Positions 38,356 to 47,673 of a stretch of 64,000 nt of DNA are shown here, piece by piece. A model generated the notes under the pieces. It saw only the letters and a program-made list of their open reading frames with translations. It did not search any database and was not told where the DNA came from. The stretch comes from Enterobacteriaceae endosymbiont of Donacia cincticornis. Lineage in GTDB: Bacteria; Pseudomonadota; Gammaproteobacteria; Enterobacterales; Enterobacteriaceae. Every line of letters begins with the position of its first letter. The stretch's first letter is position 1. Location of the stretch: NCBI RefSeq assembly GCF_012568845.1, contig NZ_CP046194.1:188385-252384 (forward strand), given 5' to 3'. The translations under genes were made by a program, and so were the position numbers.

Positions 38356-38928
38356 ATGTTGCAAATTACAAAATCAGCTCAAAAATATTTTTTAAAATTA
38401 CTATCTCAAAAAGAAAAAAATGTATTTATTAAAATTTCAGTTTTTTTTAAAAAAAATATATTTAAAGGAAAAGTTACTTTTTGTGATATAACAAAAATAA
38501 AAAAAGATGATATTAAATTAAATTTTCATGAATTAAAAATATTTGTAGAAAAAAATAGTTTTATTTTTTTAAAAGATATTAAAATAGATATTATTCAACA
38601 TAATTTATCTAAAAAAATAAATTTTACTATTTTAAATAAAAATATACAAAATATTAATAATATCGATTATTTAAAAAAAAATGTTAATATTTTTTTAGAA
38701 AATATAATTAATCCTAAATTATTAAATCATGGAGGTTCAATAATATTAAAAAATATTACTACAAACTATGTTGTATTATTAGAATTTCATGGAGGTTGCA
38801 AAGGATGTATAATGAGTAAACAAACTTTAAAAAATTGGATTGAAAAAGAAATATTAGATAATTTTCCAGATATAAAAGGTGTTCATGATGTTACTTTACA
38901 TAAAAAAAATAAATTTTCTTATTATTAA
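38356..38928 (+). CDS. nfuA: Fe-S cluster carrier NfuA
   Basis: A 190-residue protein, close to E. coli NfuA (191). The C-terminal Nfu domain carries the cluster-binding C-x-x-C in GGCKGCIMSKQTLKNW and the preceding NPKLLNHGGS. The C-terminus ends with the S-Y-Y seen in E. coli. The N-terminal half is a diverged A-type-like domain (MLQITKSAQKYFLKLLSQ) without cysteines for a cluster, as in the family. It delivers 4Fe-4S clusters to client enzymes such as lipoyl synthase. It is divergent from suhB and upstream of metA. Confidence 0.94.
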   Translation: MLQITKSAQKYFLKLLSQKEKNVFIKISVFFKKNIFKGKVTFCDITKIKKDDIKLNFHELKIFVEKNSFIFLKDIKIDIIQHNLSKKINFTILNKNIQNINNIDYLKKNVNIFLENIINPKLLNHGGSIILKNITTNYVVLLEFHGGCKGCIMSKQTLKNWIEKEILDNFPDIKGVHDVTLHKKNKFSYY

Positions 38929-39029
38929 TTAAATATATATTTATTTTATTTAAATATTTTATAATTTTTTAGTAATATAAATTTATTATTTTAAAAAAAT
39001 ATTTTTATCTAAATAAGGAATAAAAATAT

Positions 39030-39947
39030 ATGCCAGTTATAGTATGTAAAGAATTACCGGCTATTAACATTTTAAAACAAGAAAATATATTTTTATTAAC
39101 CAAATCGAAAAAAAAAAAAAAATATCCTAGTCAACTTAAAATTCTTTTTTTAAATTTAATGTTTAAAAAAATTGATACAGAAAATCAAATTATTAGATTA
39201 TTATCTAATTCTTCATTATTTATAGATTTATCATTATTAGCAGTAAGTGATAATAAATCATCAAATTATTTATCTATTCATCATATTAATAAATATTATT
39301 CTTATTTAAATCAAATTAATAATAAATATTATGATGGTTTAATTATTACAGGAGCACCTTTAGGATTAATTAATTTTAATGATATTAGATATTGGAAAGA
39401 ATTTATAAAAATTATACATTGGGCTCATGAACATGTAAATTCTATTTTATCTATATGTTGGTCTGTACAAGCAATATTAAATATTTTATATAAAATTCCT
39501 AAAAAAATTAATCAATCAAAATTATTAGGTATATTTAAACATAAAATTTTATTAAAAAATAATTATTTGATTCAAGGATTTGATGATTATTTTTTTGTTC
39601 CTCATTCTAGATATTCTGATTTTTCATTAGATGTTATTAAAAATTATACTGATTTAAATATAATTTCTTATTCAAAAAAAGCAGGTGTATATTTATTTAC
39701 TAGCCAAAAAAATAAATATATATTTATTACTGGCCACCCTGAATATGATGTTTTAACAATAAATGAAGAATATTTAAATGATTTAAAAAATAAACTACAA
39801 TCTACTAATTTACCATATAATTATTATCCTTTAAATAATCCAAAATTAAAACCGAAAATTAATTGGCGTAGTCATGGTAATTTATTATTTTTAAATTGGT
39901 TAAATTATTTATTTTATCAAAAAAATATTTACATAAATAAATTTTAA
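39030..39947 (+). CDS. metA: Homoserine O-succinyltransferase
   Basis: A 305-residue enzyme (E. coli MetA 309) that activates homoserine for methionine synthesis. The nucleophile is C143 in SICWSVQA, with TGAPLGLINFNDI before it and the catalytic GHPEYD near residue 236. The C-terminal WRSHGNLLFLNWLNY is fully conserved. A run of 15 adenines (39108-39122) encodes five lysines near residue 30; any single-base slip there would break the frame. It points to methionine precursor supply for the host. proS follows after 26 bases. Confidence 0.96.
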   Translation: MPVIVCKELPAINILKQENIFLLTKSKKKKKYPSQLKILFLNLMFKKIDTENQIIRLLSNSSLFIDLSLLAVSDNKSSNYLSIHHINKYYSYLNQINNKYYDGLIITGAPLGLINFNDIRYWKEFIKIIHWAHEHVNSILSICWSVQAILNILYKIPKKINQSKLLGIFKHKILLKNNYLIQGFDDYFFVPHSRYSDFSLDVIKNYTDLNIISYSKKAGVYLFTSQKNKYIFITGHPEYDVLTINEEYLNDLKNKLQSTNLPYNYYPLNNPKLKPKINWRSHGNLLFLNWLNYLFYQKNIYINKF

Positions 39948-39973
39948 AATATTAAAAATATAAAGGAATAATA

Positions 39974-41728
39974 ATGTTAACAACAAAATATGTATTTTTT
40001 ACGTCTAAAAATAGAATAGATAATAATCATTTAAATAGTTTTAATTTAATGATTAAGTCAGGCATTATTAGAAAATTATCTTCAGGAATATATATTTGGT
40101 TACCGACAGGATTAAGAATTATTAATAATTTAAAAAAAATCATACGTTATTTTATGAATAGTATAAATGCTATTGAATTAATATTACCAATATTAAATCC
40201 GATTAATATATGGGATCAAAGTGGTCGTAGCAAAGATTATGGTAAAGAATTATTTAAAATAGTAGATTATAGAAAATATAATTTTGTTTTAAGTCCTACA
40301 AATGAAGAAGTTATTACTTATTTAATAAATAATGAAATTCAATCATATAAATCTTTACCAGTTCATTTTTATCAAATTCAAACTAAATTTAGGAATGAAA
40401 TGAGATCTCGTTTAGGAGTTGTACGCGCAAAGGAATTTTTAATGAAAGATAGTTACTCATTTCATATGAATGAATTTTCTTTAAAAGAAACGTATAATAT
40501 TGTATTAAAAACTTATAAAAAAATATTTGATTTTTTAAATATTAACTATGTAATAGTTAAAGCAGATAATAATATTATTGGAGGTAATATTTCTCATGAA
40601 TTTCATATTTTATCTAAAAATGGAGAAAATTTAATTGCTTTATCTGAAGATAAAAAATATATTATGAATAGAGAGTTAGGAAATTTTTTATTACCTAAAA
40701 AATTAAGTACAGATAAAAAAAAAATTTTAAAGAGAAAATTTCTAATTATAAAAGATTGTTTAAATTACAAAGAATTAGCTAAAAAAATTAATATATCTAT
40801 AAAAAATATTATTAAAATCATTATAATTAAAATAACAAATAAAAATAATCCTTTTATTGCTCTAATGATTAGAGCAGATTATAAACTAAATATTTATAAA
40901 ATAAAAAAAATAAACATTGATATAATTAAAATTTTATCTAATGAAGAAATAGAAAAAATTTTTAAAATTAATATCTATTTTATAAATCCATTTCTTTTAA
41001 AAATACCTATTATTGGAGATTATTCTATAATAAATATGTATAATTTTATTATAGGAACTAATATTAAAAATCAATATTCTATAAATACAAATTGGGATAT
41101 TAATTTACCTTTACCAAAAAATATTCAAGATATTCGTTATGTAAATAATAATGATATTACACCAGATGGTAAAAGTTTAATAAAAATAAAACATAGTATA
41201 GAAATAGCACATATTTTTCAAATTGGTACGAAATACTCTAAATTAATACATAATTATATATACAATAAAGAAGAATTAAAACAATTAATATATATGGGAT
41301 GTTATGGACTTGGTATATCAAGATTAATTGCAGCTATTATAGAAAAAAATTATGATTTTAAAGGTATATATTGGCCAAATGAATTTTTAGCTCCTTTTTT
41401 AGTAGCTATTATTCCTATTAATATGTATAAATTTTCTATAGTTAAAAAAAATGCTTTTTTACTATATAAAAAATTTAAATTATTAGGTATAGAAGTTATA
41501 ATAGATGATAGAAAAGAAAATCCAGGAGTAATGTTTACTGATATGGATCTTATTGGGGTTCCTCACATTATTGTAATTAATAATTTTAATATTACAAATA
41601 ATAATATTGAATATAAATGTAGAAAAACAGGATCAAAAAAAATTTTATCTATTAATTTAATTATTGATTTTATTTTTAAAAAAATAAAAAAAAATAAATG
41701 TTTTAATATTTTTTTTGGAAATAAATAA
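39974..41728 (+). CDS. proS: Prolyl-tRNA synthetase
   Basis: A 584-residue class II synthetase, slightly longer than E. coli ProS (572). Motif 2 is FRNEMRSRLGVVRAKEFLMKD, motif 3 GCYGLGISRLIAAI, and LSPTNEEVIT lies in the core. The bacterial-type insertion between motifs 2 and 3 (about residues 225-385), which edits Ala-tRNA-Pro, is present but strongly diverged and isoleucine/lysine rich. The C-terminal anticodon-binding domain has DDRKENPGVMFTDMDLIG. The last 26 bases overlap the 3' end of convergent tilS. Confidence 0.95.
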   Translation: MLTTKYVFFTSKNRIDNNHLNSFNLMIKSGIIRKLSSGIYIWLPTGLRIINNLKKIIRYFMNSINAIELILPILNPINIWDQSGRSKDYGKELFKIVDYRKYNFVLSPTNEEVITYLINNEIQSYKSLPVHFYQIQTKFRNEMRSRLGVVRAKEFLMKDSYSFHMNEFSLKETYNIVLKTYKKIFDFLNINYVIVKADNNIIGGNISHEFHILSKNGENLIALSEDKKYIMNRELGNFLLPKKLSTDKKKILKRKFLIIKDCLNYKELAKKINISIKNIIKIIIIKITNKNNPFIALMIRADYKLNIYKIKKINIDIIKILSNEEIEKIFKINIYFINPFLLKIPIIGDYSIINMYNFIIGTNIKNQYSINTNWDINLPLPKNIQDIRYVNNNDITPDGKSLIKIKHSIEIAHIFQIGTKYSKLIHNYIYNKEELKQLIYMGCYGLGISRLIAAIIEKNYDFKGIYWPNEFLAPFLVAIIPINMYKFSIVKKNAFLLYKKFKLLGIEVIIDDRKENPGVMFTDMDLIGVPHIIVINNFNITNNNIEYKCRKTGSKKILSINLIIDFIFKKIKKNKCFNIFFGNK

Positions 41729-43034
41729 ACCAATTATTTTTTTCTACAATATCAGTTTGTCCATATTGTGTAATTAATTGATTTTTTAATTCAGCAATTA
41801 ATTTTTCATTATAAAATAATAATGGAATTTGTTCTCTTTCCCATTTAGGGATATTTAAATTTTTCCATATATTGTTAATATTTTTTTTATATTCAGAATT
41901 ATTAAAATAATATTTTTCTGTTGGATTATTAAATTTTATATATACAATTTCTTTGTTTTCTGGTTTTTTAATATGTGTTATTTTTTTTTTATTGTTTTCA
42001 TGATATAAAATTGTTAGTTTACCTAATTTATTAGGTAAAATTAAAGATTTTTTAAAATCATTCCATATTAAAATATTATTTTTTAAATTAGGAAAATATT
42101 TTATACAAAATAAATAATTTTTATATTTTCTAATACTATATTCACCTATTTTAATTTGAGGATTATTATTATTTTTACAACAAATAATTTCATTCCATAT
42201 AATATTTAATAATTTTCTAGATGGTAAATAATAATATTTATTATACTCTATCCATTTTCTAATAATAAAATTTCTTTTATTTTCCTTAAAAGAATATAAG
42301 GGAGAAATAAATAAACTATTATTTTTTTGAATTAATTTTATTAATACAGGTTTCATTAAATCACATAATAATTTTTCTTGTTCATCATAATTTTTAATTG
42401 ATCTTGCAAGATTTTTTTGAAAAAACGGCCATCTATTAATTATTTTTGGTAAAATAATATTACGTAAAAAATTACGATCATATTTTATATCTTTATTACT
42501 AGGATCTTCTATCCAATTTATTTTTTTTTTTATAGCATAATTAAATATTTCATTTTTACTTATATTTAAAAAAGGACGAAATATTTTAAAATTGTTTATC
42601 ATTGTAATTGTAGACATGCTTGATAAACCTTTAGGACCACTTCCTCTTTTTAAAAATAAGAAAAAAGTTTCACATTGTTCATCTAAATTATGAGCAGTAA
42701 CTAAAATTTCATTATCTTTTATAATTTTTTTAAAAATTTGATATCTTTTTTTACGTGCATTTTCTTCTATATTATTATTTTTATTTATATAAATATTTTT
42801 ATGTATAAATAATACATTTAGTTTTTTACAATTTAAAAAACAAAATTTCATCCAATCATCAGATTTTTTATGTAAATTATGATTAATATGAATAGCTCTG
42901 ATTATAAGAGGATATTTTTCCCTTAATTTTACTAAATTATATAATAATACAGTAGAATCTATTCCTCCACTATAAGCTAATAATATTTTCTTAAAATTAT
43001 ATAACATTAATTGTATTTTTTTTTTTATTAACAT
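41703..43034 (-). CDS. tilS: tRNA(Ile)-lysidine synthetase
   Basis: A 443-residue N-type ATP pyrophosphatase that adds lysine to C34 of tRNA-Ile2 so it reads AUA codons. The P-loop SGGIDS is at residues 22-27. Further conserved parts are TAHNLDEQCETF, LFLKRGSGPKGLSSM and the WIEDPSNKDIKYDRNFLRN block. The C-terminal tRNA-binding part is present but diverged. Its substrate tRNA gene is at 7845-7917. It overlaps proS by 26 bases tail to tail and follows dnaE by 46 bases, near its usual chromosomal position. Confidence 0.95.
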   Translation of the reverse strand: MLIKKKIQLMLYNFKKILLAYSGGIDSTVLLYNLVKLREKYPLIIRAIHINHNLHKKSDDWMKFCFLNCKKLNVLFIHKNIYINKNNNIEENARKKRYQIFKKIIKDNEILVTAHNLDEQCETFFLFLKRGSGPKGLSSMSTITMINNFKIFRPFLNISKNEIFNYAIKKKINWIEDPSNKDIKYDRNFLRNIILPKIINRWPFFQKNLARSIKNYDEQEKLLCDLMKPVLIKLIQKNNSLFISPLYSFKENKRNFIIRKWIEYNKYYYLPSRKLLNIIWNEIICCKNNNNPQIKIGEYSIRKYKNYLFCIKYFPNLKNNILIWNDFKKSLILPNKLGKLTILYHENNKKKITHIKKPENKEIVYIKFNNPTEKYYFNNSEYKKNINNIWKNLNIPKWEREQIPLLFYNEKLIAELKNQLITQYGQTDIVEKNNWFIYFQKKY

Positions 43035-43080
43035 AAATAATTACATTTTTCTATTTAAAGTAAAATAAAAAATATTTGTT

Positions 43081-46000
43081 TTAATCAAATTCTAATTTAA
43101 TATCTTTTTGGTTTAGTAAACTAATAAATTTATTAAAAATACTTGTTTCAGTCGAAATAAAATAAGAATTATTAAAATAAATTTTTTTTCTAGAGTTAAA
43201 TTTTTCGTAAAAAAAATATATTTGTACATTTTTTTTACACTTTTTTTTTTTAGAAAAAATTATTTCTTTTAAGTTTTTTAAAAAAATCATATTATGTAAT
43301 ATTTTTTTATTTTTAAAAATAACATTTATTTTATTTAGATATTTTTCTCTAGCAGTTGTTATATCTATAATATTATGTACATCGCATATAAATAATTTTA
43401 AAAAATTATTAAAGTATAATATTCCATTTATAATAACTATATTATTTAACGTAACTATATTGTTATTATTTTGTAATAAATCTAAAAATAGATGTATTTC
43501 TAATACAGAAGATTTATCATCTAAATTAAATAATAATATTTTTTGTTTTTTTTTGTTATAAGAAATTCTAATATTATTAATTATTCCTCCTATTGTAATT
43601 TTTATTGGTATTTTATAATTTTGTAAAAAATATTTTATATTATTTTGTTTAGTGTAAAATAAAATTTCTTTTAAAAATTCATCTAATGGATGACCTGTTA
43701 AATAAAAACCCAAAATATTTTTTTCTTTTATAAGAATATCTTTATTTACCCATGATAAATTGATATCATTATAAATATAATCTTTATCTTTCAATAAAGA
43801 AGTATTTTTTTTATTAAAAAAATCTATTTGTTTTGTTTGTTTTTCTTTTAAATATTTATTTGTTAATTTTATAATTTTTTCTAAATTATTTATTAATAAC
43901 CCTCTATTAAAATTAAATAAATCTAATGATCCTGACAATATTAATGTTTTTATGATTTTTTTGTTTAATTTAGAAAAATTAATTTTTGTAAAAAAATGAA
44001 ATATGGATTTAAAATAACCTATTTTTTTTCTAGCATTTAATATATTAAAGGCTAATTGTTCCCCAATACCTTTAATGGCTCCTAATCCAAAAATAATATG
44101 TCCATTTTCATTAACATGAAATTTATATAAACTAGTATTAATATTAGGTGATAAAATTTTAATTTTCATTTTTTTACATTCATGTATTAAATTAATAATT
44201 TTATTTTTATTATCCATATCTGATGTTAATACTGCAGCCATAAATTCTGATGGATAATATACTTTTAACCATAAAGTTTGATAAGATATTAAAGCATATC
44301 CTGCAGAATGAGACTTATTGAATCCATATGAAGCAAATTTTTCTAAATAATCAAAGATTTTCATAGATAAAGTACTATTAATATTTAATTTTTTAGAACC
44401 TTGCAAAAAATATTTTCTTTGTTTTGCCATTTCTTGATGTTGTTTTTTGCTAATTACTCTTCTTAAAATATCTGCTTCTCCTAAACTATAATTTGCTAAT
44501 ATTTGAGCTATTTTCATGACTTGTTCTTGATATAAAATAATACCATATGTAGATTTTAATATTGGTTTTAATTTTTCATGTTGCCAATTTTTATCAGGAT
44601 ATGAAATAACTTCTCTACCATGTTTTCTATTAATAAAATTTTCAACCATTCCTGATTGTAATGGGCCTGGTCTATATAATGCTAATAAAGCTGTTAAATC
44701 TTCAAAATTATCAGGTTTTAATTGTAAAATTAATTCTTTAATACCTTTTGATTCTAATTGAAAAATTCCAGTAGTTTTAGCTGTTTGTAAAAAATTATAA
44801 ATATTTTTATCATCTAAAATAAGATTATTAATTTTTAATAATTTTTTATTATTTTTGATAAGTTTTTTGTTAATCATTTTTACTGCATAATGAATAACAG
44901 TTAAAGTTTTTAAACCTAAAAAATCAAATTTTACTAAACCAATATCTTCTATATCATTTTTATCAAATTGAGTAACTATATTATTACCATTATAATCACA
45001 ATATATAGTTGTATATTTTATAATATTTTCAGGAGATATAACAACACCTCCAGCATGTTTTCCAACATTTCTAATTGTACCTTCAAGTTTAAGAGATGTA
45101 TCAACTAATTCTTTAATATTATTATCTGATTTGTATAAATTAAATAATATTTTATTTTTTAAAAAAGCATTTTTTAAATTAATACCTAAATCTAGAGGAA
45201 TTAATTTTGAAATACGATTAATAAAATCGTATGGATAACCTAAAACTCTACCAACATCTCTAATAACAGATTTTGCAGTCATTTTCCCGAATGTTATAAT
45301 TTGGAATACTGATTCATTTCCATATATTTTTTTTACATGATTAATAACTAAATCACGTTTTTCCATACAAAAATCAATATCAAAATCTGGTAATGATACT
45401 CTTTCTTTATTTAAAAATCTTTCAAAAATTAAATCAAATTTTATAGGATCTAAGTTGGTAATATTTAAAACATAAGCTATTAAAGAACCTGCTCCTGAAC
45501 CTCTTGCTGGACCTACAGGAATATTATTTTTTTTAGCCCATTGAACAAATTCCATGACTATAAGAAAATAACTAGGATAACCCATTTGATTAATAATTTT
45601 TAATTCTTGATTTAATCTTTTTTTATATTGTATATTTTTTTTTTCAAAATCATTTTTTTTAGGATATAAAATTTTTAATTTTTCTTTTAAACCTATATAA
45701 GCTTTTTTAGTAATATAATTTTCTGGGGTTATATTTTTTTTCATTATAAATTTCGGCAAAAAATATTTACCTAATGATAAAAATAAATTACATCTTTTTG
45801 CTATTTCTACACTATTAGAAAGTGCCTCTGGAATATCTTTAAATAAAAAACACATTTCTTCTGTATTTTTTAAAAATTGTTCTTTACTATAATGGGAATT
45901 TTTATAATTTTTATTTATAGTTAAACCTTTATTAATCGCAATACGAATTTCATGTGCATAATAATCTTTTTTATTTAAAAAACGTACATCATTAGTAGCA

Positions 46001-46599
46001 ACTAAAGGTATATTAAAATAACTTGCTAAATCTACAATTAAATTAATGTAATCATTTTCATATATACGATTTGTACGTATTATTTCAAAATAAAAATGAT
46101 TATTAAAATATTTTTTATAAAAAGAAATTATTTTTTTTATTACAAAAATATTATTTTGTAAAATATTTTTTCCTATTTCTCCTTCAACTCCTCCGGATAA
46201 TATAATTAATCCTTTATTATACTTGGCAAGTAAATTATAAGTTACTATAGGACCTAAATTATTATCATAACCATTTTTATAACTATAAAATATTAATAAT
46301 TTCAAATTTTGATAACCAATATTATTTTTTACTAAAATAGTTATTTTAGAATACTGATAATTATTATAAATATTTAAATTCTTAATTTTAAAATCAGCTC
46401 CAATTATAGCTTTTAATCCTAAAGTATAGGATTTTTTATAAAATTTAACTAAACCAAATATATTATTAAAATCTGTAATAGCTATAGCTGGCATATTAAA
46501 TAATTTAGCTCTATTTATGATTTGTTCTATTTTAGCAAGTCCATCTTTAATAGAATAATCACTGTGTACATGTAAATGAATAAATTTAGGATAATTCAT
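43081..46599 (-). CDS. dnaE: DNA polymerase III alpha subunit
   Basis: A 1172-residue replicative polymerase (E. coli DnaE 1160). The N-terminal PHP domain starts FIHLHVHSDYSIKDGLAKI. The palm has the catalytic aspartates in SLPDFDIDFCME near residue 400, preceded by GPARGSGAGSL. The finger/tau-binding region has LYQEQVMKIAQILANYSLGEAD and SYGFNKSHSAGYALISYQT. The OB domain and tail after about residue 980 are strongly diverged. In E. coli lpxA-lpxB-rnhB separate fabZ from dnaE; here fabZ is only 42 bases upstream. Confidence 0.97.
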   Translation of the reverse strand: MNYPKFIHLHVHSDYSIKDGLAKIEQIINRAKLFNMPAIAITDFNNIFGLVKFYKKSYTLGLKAIIGADFKIKNLNIYNNYQYSKITILVKNNIGYQNLKLLIFYSYKNGYDNNLGPIVTYNLLAKYNKGLIILSGGVEGEIGKNILQNNIFVIKKIISFYKKYFNNHFYFEIIRTNRIYENDYINLIVDLASYFNIPLVATNDVRFLNKKDYYAHEIRIAINKGLTINKNYKNSHYSKEQFLKNTEEMCFLFKDIPEALSNSVEIAKRCNLFLSLGKYFLPKFIMKKNITPENYITKKAYIGLKEKLKILYPKKNDFEKKNIQYKKRLNQELKIINQMGYPSYFLIVMEFVQWAKKNNIPVGPARGSGAGSLIAYVLNITNLDPIKFDLIFERFLNKERVSLPDFDIDFCMEKRDLVINHVKKIYGNESVFQIITFGKMTAKSVIRDVGRVLGYPYDFINRISKLIPLDLGINLKNAFLKNKILFNLYKSDNNIKELVDTSLKLEGTIRNVGKHAGGVVISPENIIKYTTIYCDYNGNNIVTQFDKNDIEDIGLVKFDFLGLKTLTVIHYAVKMINKKLIKNNKKLLKINNLILDDKNIYNFLQTAKTTGIFQLESKGIKELILQLKPDNFEDLTALLALYRPGPLQSGMVENFINRKHGREVISYPDKNWQHEKLKPILKSTYGIILYQEQVMKIAQILANYSLGEADILRRVISKKQHQEMAKQRKYFLQGSKKLNINSTLSMKIFDYLEKFASYGFNKSHSAGYALISYQTLWLKVYYPSEFMAAVLTSDMDNKNKIINLIHECKKMKIKILSPNINTSLYKFHVNENGHIIFGLGAIKGIGEQLAFNILNARKKIGYFKSIFHFFTKINFSKLNKKIIKTLILSGSLDLFNFNRGLLINNLEKIIKLTNKYLKEKQTKQIDFFNKKNTSLLKDKDYIYNDINLSWVNKDILIKEKNILGFYLTGHPLDEFLKEILFYTKQNNIKYFLQNYKIPIKITIGGIINNIRISYNKKKQKILLFNLDDKSSVLEIHLFLDLLQNNNNIVTLNNIVIINGILYFNNFLKLFICDVHNIIDITTAREKYLNKINVIFKNKKILHNMIFLKNLKEIIFSKKKKCKKNVQIYFFYEKFNSRKKIYFNNSYFISTETSIFNKFISLLNQKDIKLEFD

Positions 46600-46641
46600 A
46601 TTATTATATTAATTTATAAAATTTATTAATTAATTAAAATT

Positions 46642-47073
46642 TTATTTTTGAATATTTATACATATAATTTTTGCTTTACAAATAATTTTATCATTAATTT
46701 TTGCTATACTTTTAAAAAAAAAAAACGATTTTTTTTTTTTTAAAAAAATACTTTGTATTATTATTTGATCTCCAGGAAAAATAAATTTTTTAAAACGTAC
46801 TTGATCAATACCAACAACATAATATATAAATTTTTTTTGATTTATATTACTTTTATAAATTAATAATCCTGTAGTTTGAATCATAGATTCTAATAATAAT
46901 ACTCCAGGATAAACAGGATTTTTAGGGAAATGTCCTTGAAAAAAAGATTCATTTAGAGAAATATTTTTTATAGCATTTAAAAATTTAAATTTTTTAAATG
47001 CTATAATTCTATCTACTAAAATAAAAGGATATCTATGTGGTAAAATAGACAAAATTTCATTAATATCTAACAT
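46642..47073 (-). CDS. fabZ: 3-hydroxyacyl-[ACP] dehydratase
   Basis: A 143-residue hot-dog fold dehydratase of fatty-acid synthesis. The N-terminal ILSILPHRYPFILVDRI and the catalytic histidine and glutamate in GHFPKNPVYPGVLLLESM are intact. Homopolymer runs of 12 and 13 bases lie at about 46714-46741 within the frame. It is flanked by skp and dnaE, whereas E. coli has lpxD on one side and lpxA, lpxB, rnhB on the other. Its retention shows fatty-acid synthesis for membranes continues even though lipid A genes are missing here. Confidence 0.95.
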   Translation of the reverse strand: MLDINEILSILPHRYPFILVDRIIAFKKFKFLNAIKNISLNESFFQGHFPKNPVYPGVLLLESMIQTTGLLIYKSNINQKKFIYYVVGIDQVRFKKFIFPGDQIIIQSIFLKKKKSFFFFKSIAKINDKIICKAKIICINIQK

Positions 47074-47120
47074 AATAATTTTTTTATAGATAAATTTTTA
47101 ACTAAATTTTATTATATTTA

Positions 47121-47642
47121 TTAGATAAATAAAATATTATTTTGTTGAATTGCTAAATTAATTATATCATTTGTTATATCTTTAATATTTTTAATATATG
47201 CTACTGAAGAAATATCTATAATAATATTATAATGACCTTTTTCAGCAACAGTGTTTATTAATTTATGAATAAAAATTAATATTTTATCACGTGCATTTTC
47301 TTGTTTTTGACGATTTTTTTTTGTATAAAATTTTATTTTTTTTATTAAAATTTTTTTTTCATGTTTTATTTCTTTTTTTAAATTTTCTCTTGATTGTTTA
47401 GATAAATTTTTATTTCCTAATTGTTTTATTTTATATAAATATAATTTTTTCATTTTTTTTATAACTAAAAAATCAGCATCTAATTCTTTTTCTAATTTTT
47501 TAGTCATTTTTTCTTTTTGAGGTATAACATCAAAAATTTTAGCAATATTAACAACTGCTATTTTTGTACAACAATAAACTTTTTTATTAGGAAAACTAAA
47601 AATAATAAAAATTAATAATGTAAATTTAAAAAAATTTTTCAT
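47121..47642 (-). CDS. skp: Periplasmic chaperone Skp (OmpH family)
   Basis: A 173-residue protein with an N-terminal signal peptide (basic start, hydrophobic FTLLIFIIFSF, likely cleavage near CC). The family start of the mature protein, KIAVVNIAKIF, follows. The centre is a lysine- and glutamate-rich coiled coil (about residues 45-115), the tentacle region that cages unfolded outer-membrane proteins. It lies between bamA and fabZ, as in E. coli once lpxD is removed. Sequence identity is modest, so order and architecture carry much of the call. Confidence 0.88.
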   Translation of the reverse strand: MKNFFKFTLLIFIIFSFPNKKVYCCTKIAVVNIAKIFDVIPQKEKMTKKLEKELDADFLVIKKMKKLYLYKIKQLGNKNLSKQSRENLKKEIKHEKKILIKKIKFYTKKNRQKQENARDKILIFIHKLINTVAEKGHYNIIIDISSVAYIKNIKDITNDIINLAIQQNNILFI

Positions 47643-47673
47643 ATTTTAAATACTCCTTTTAATCATTAAATAA

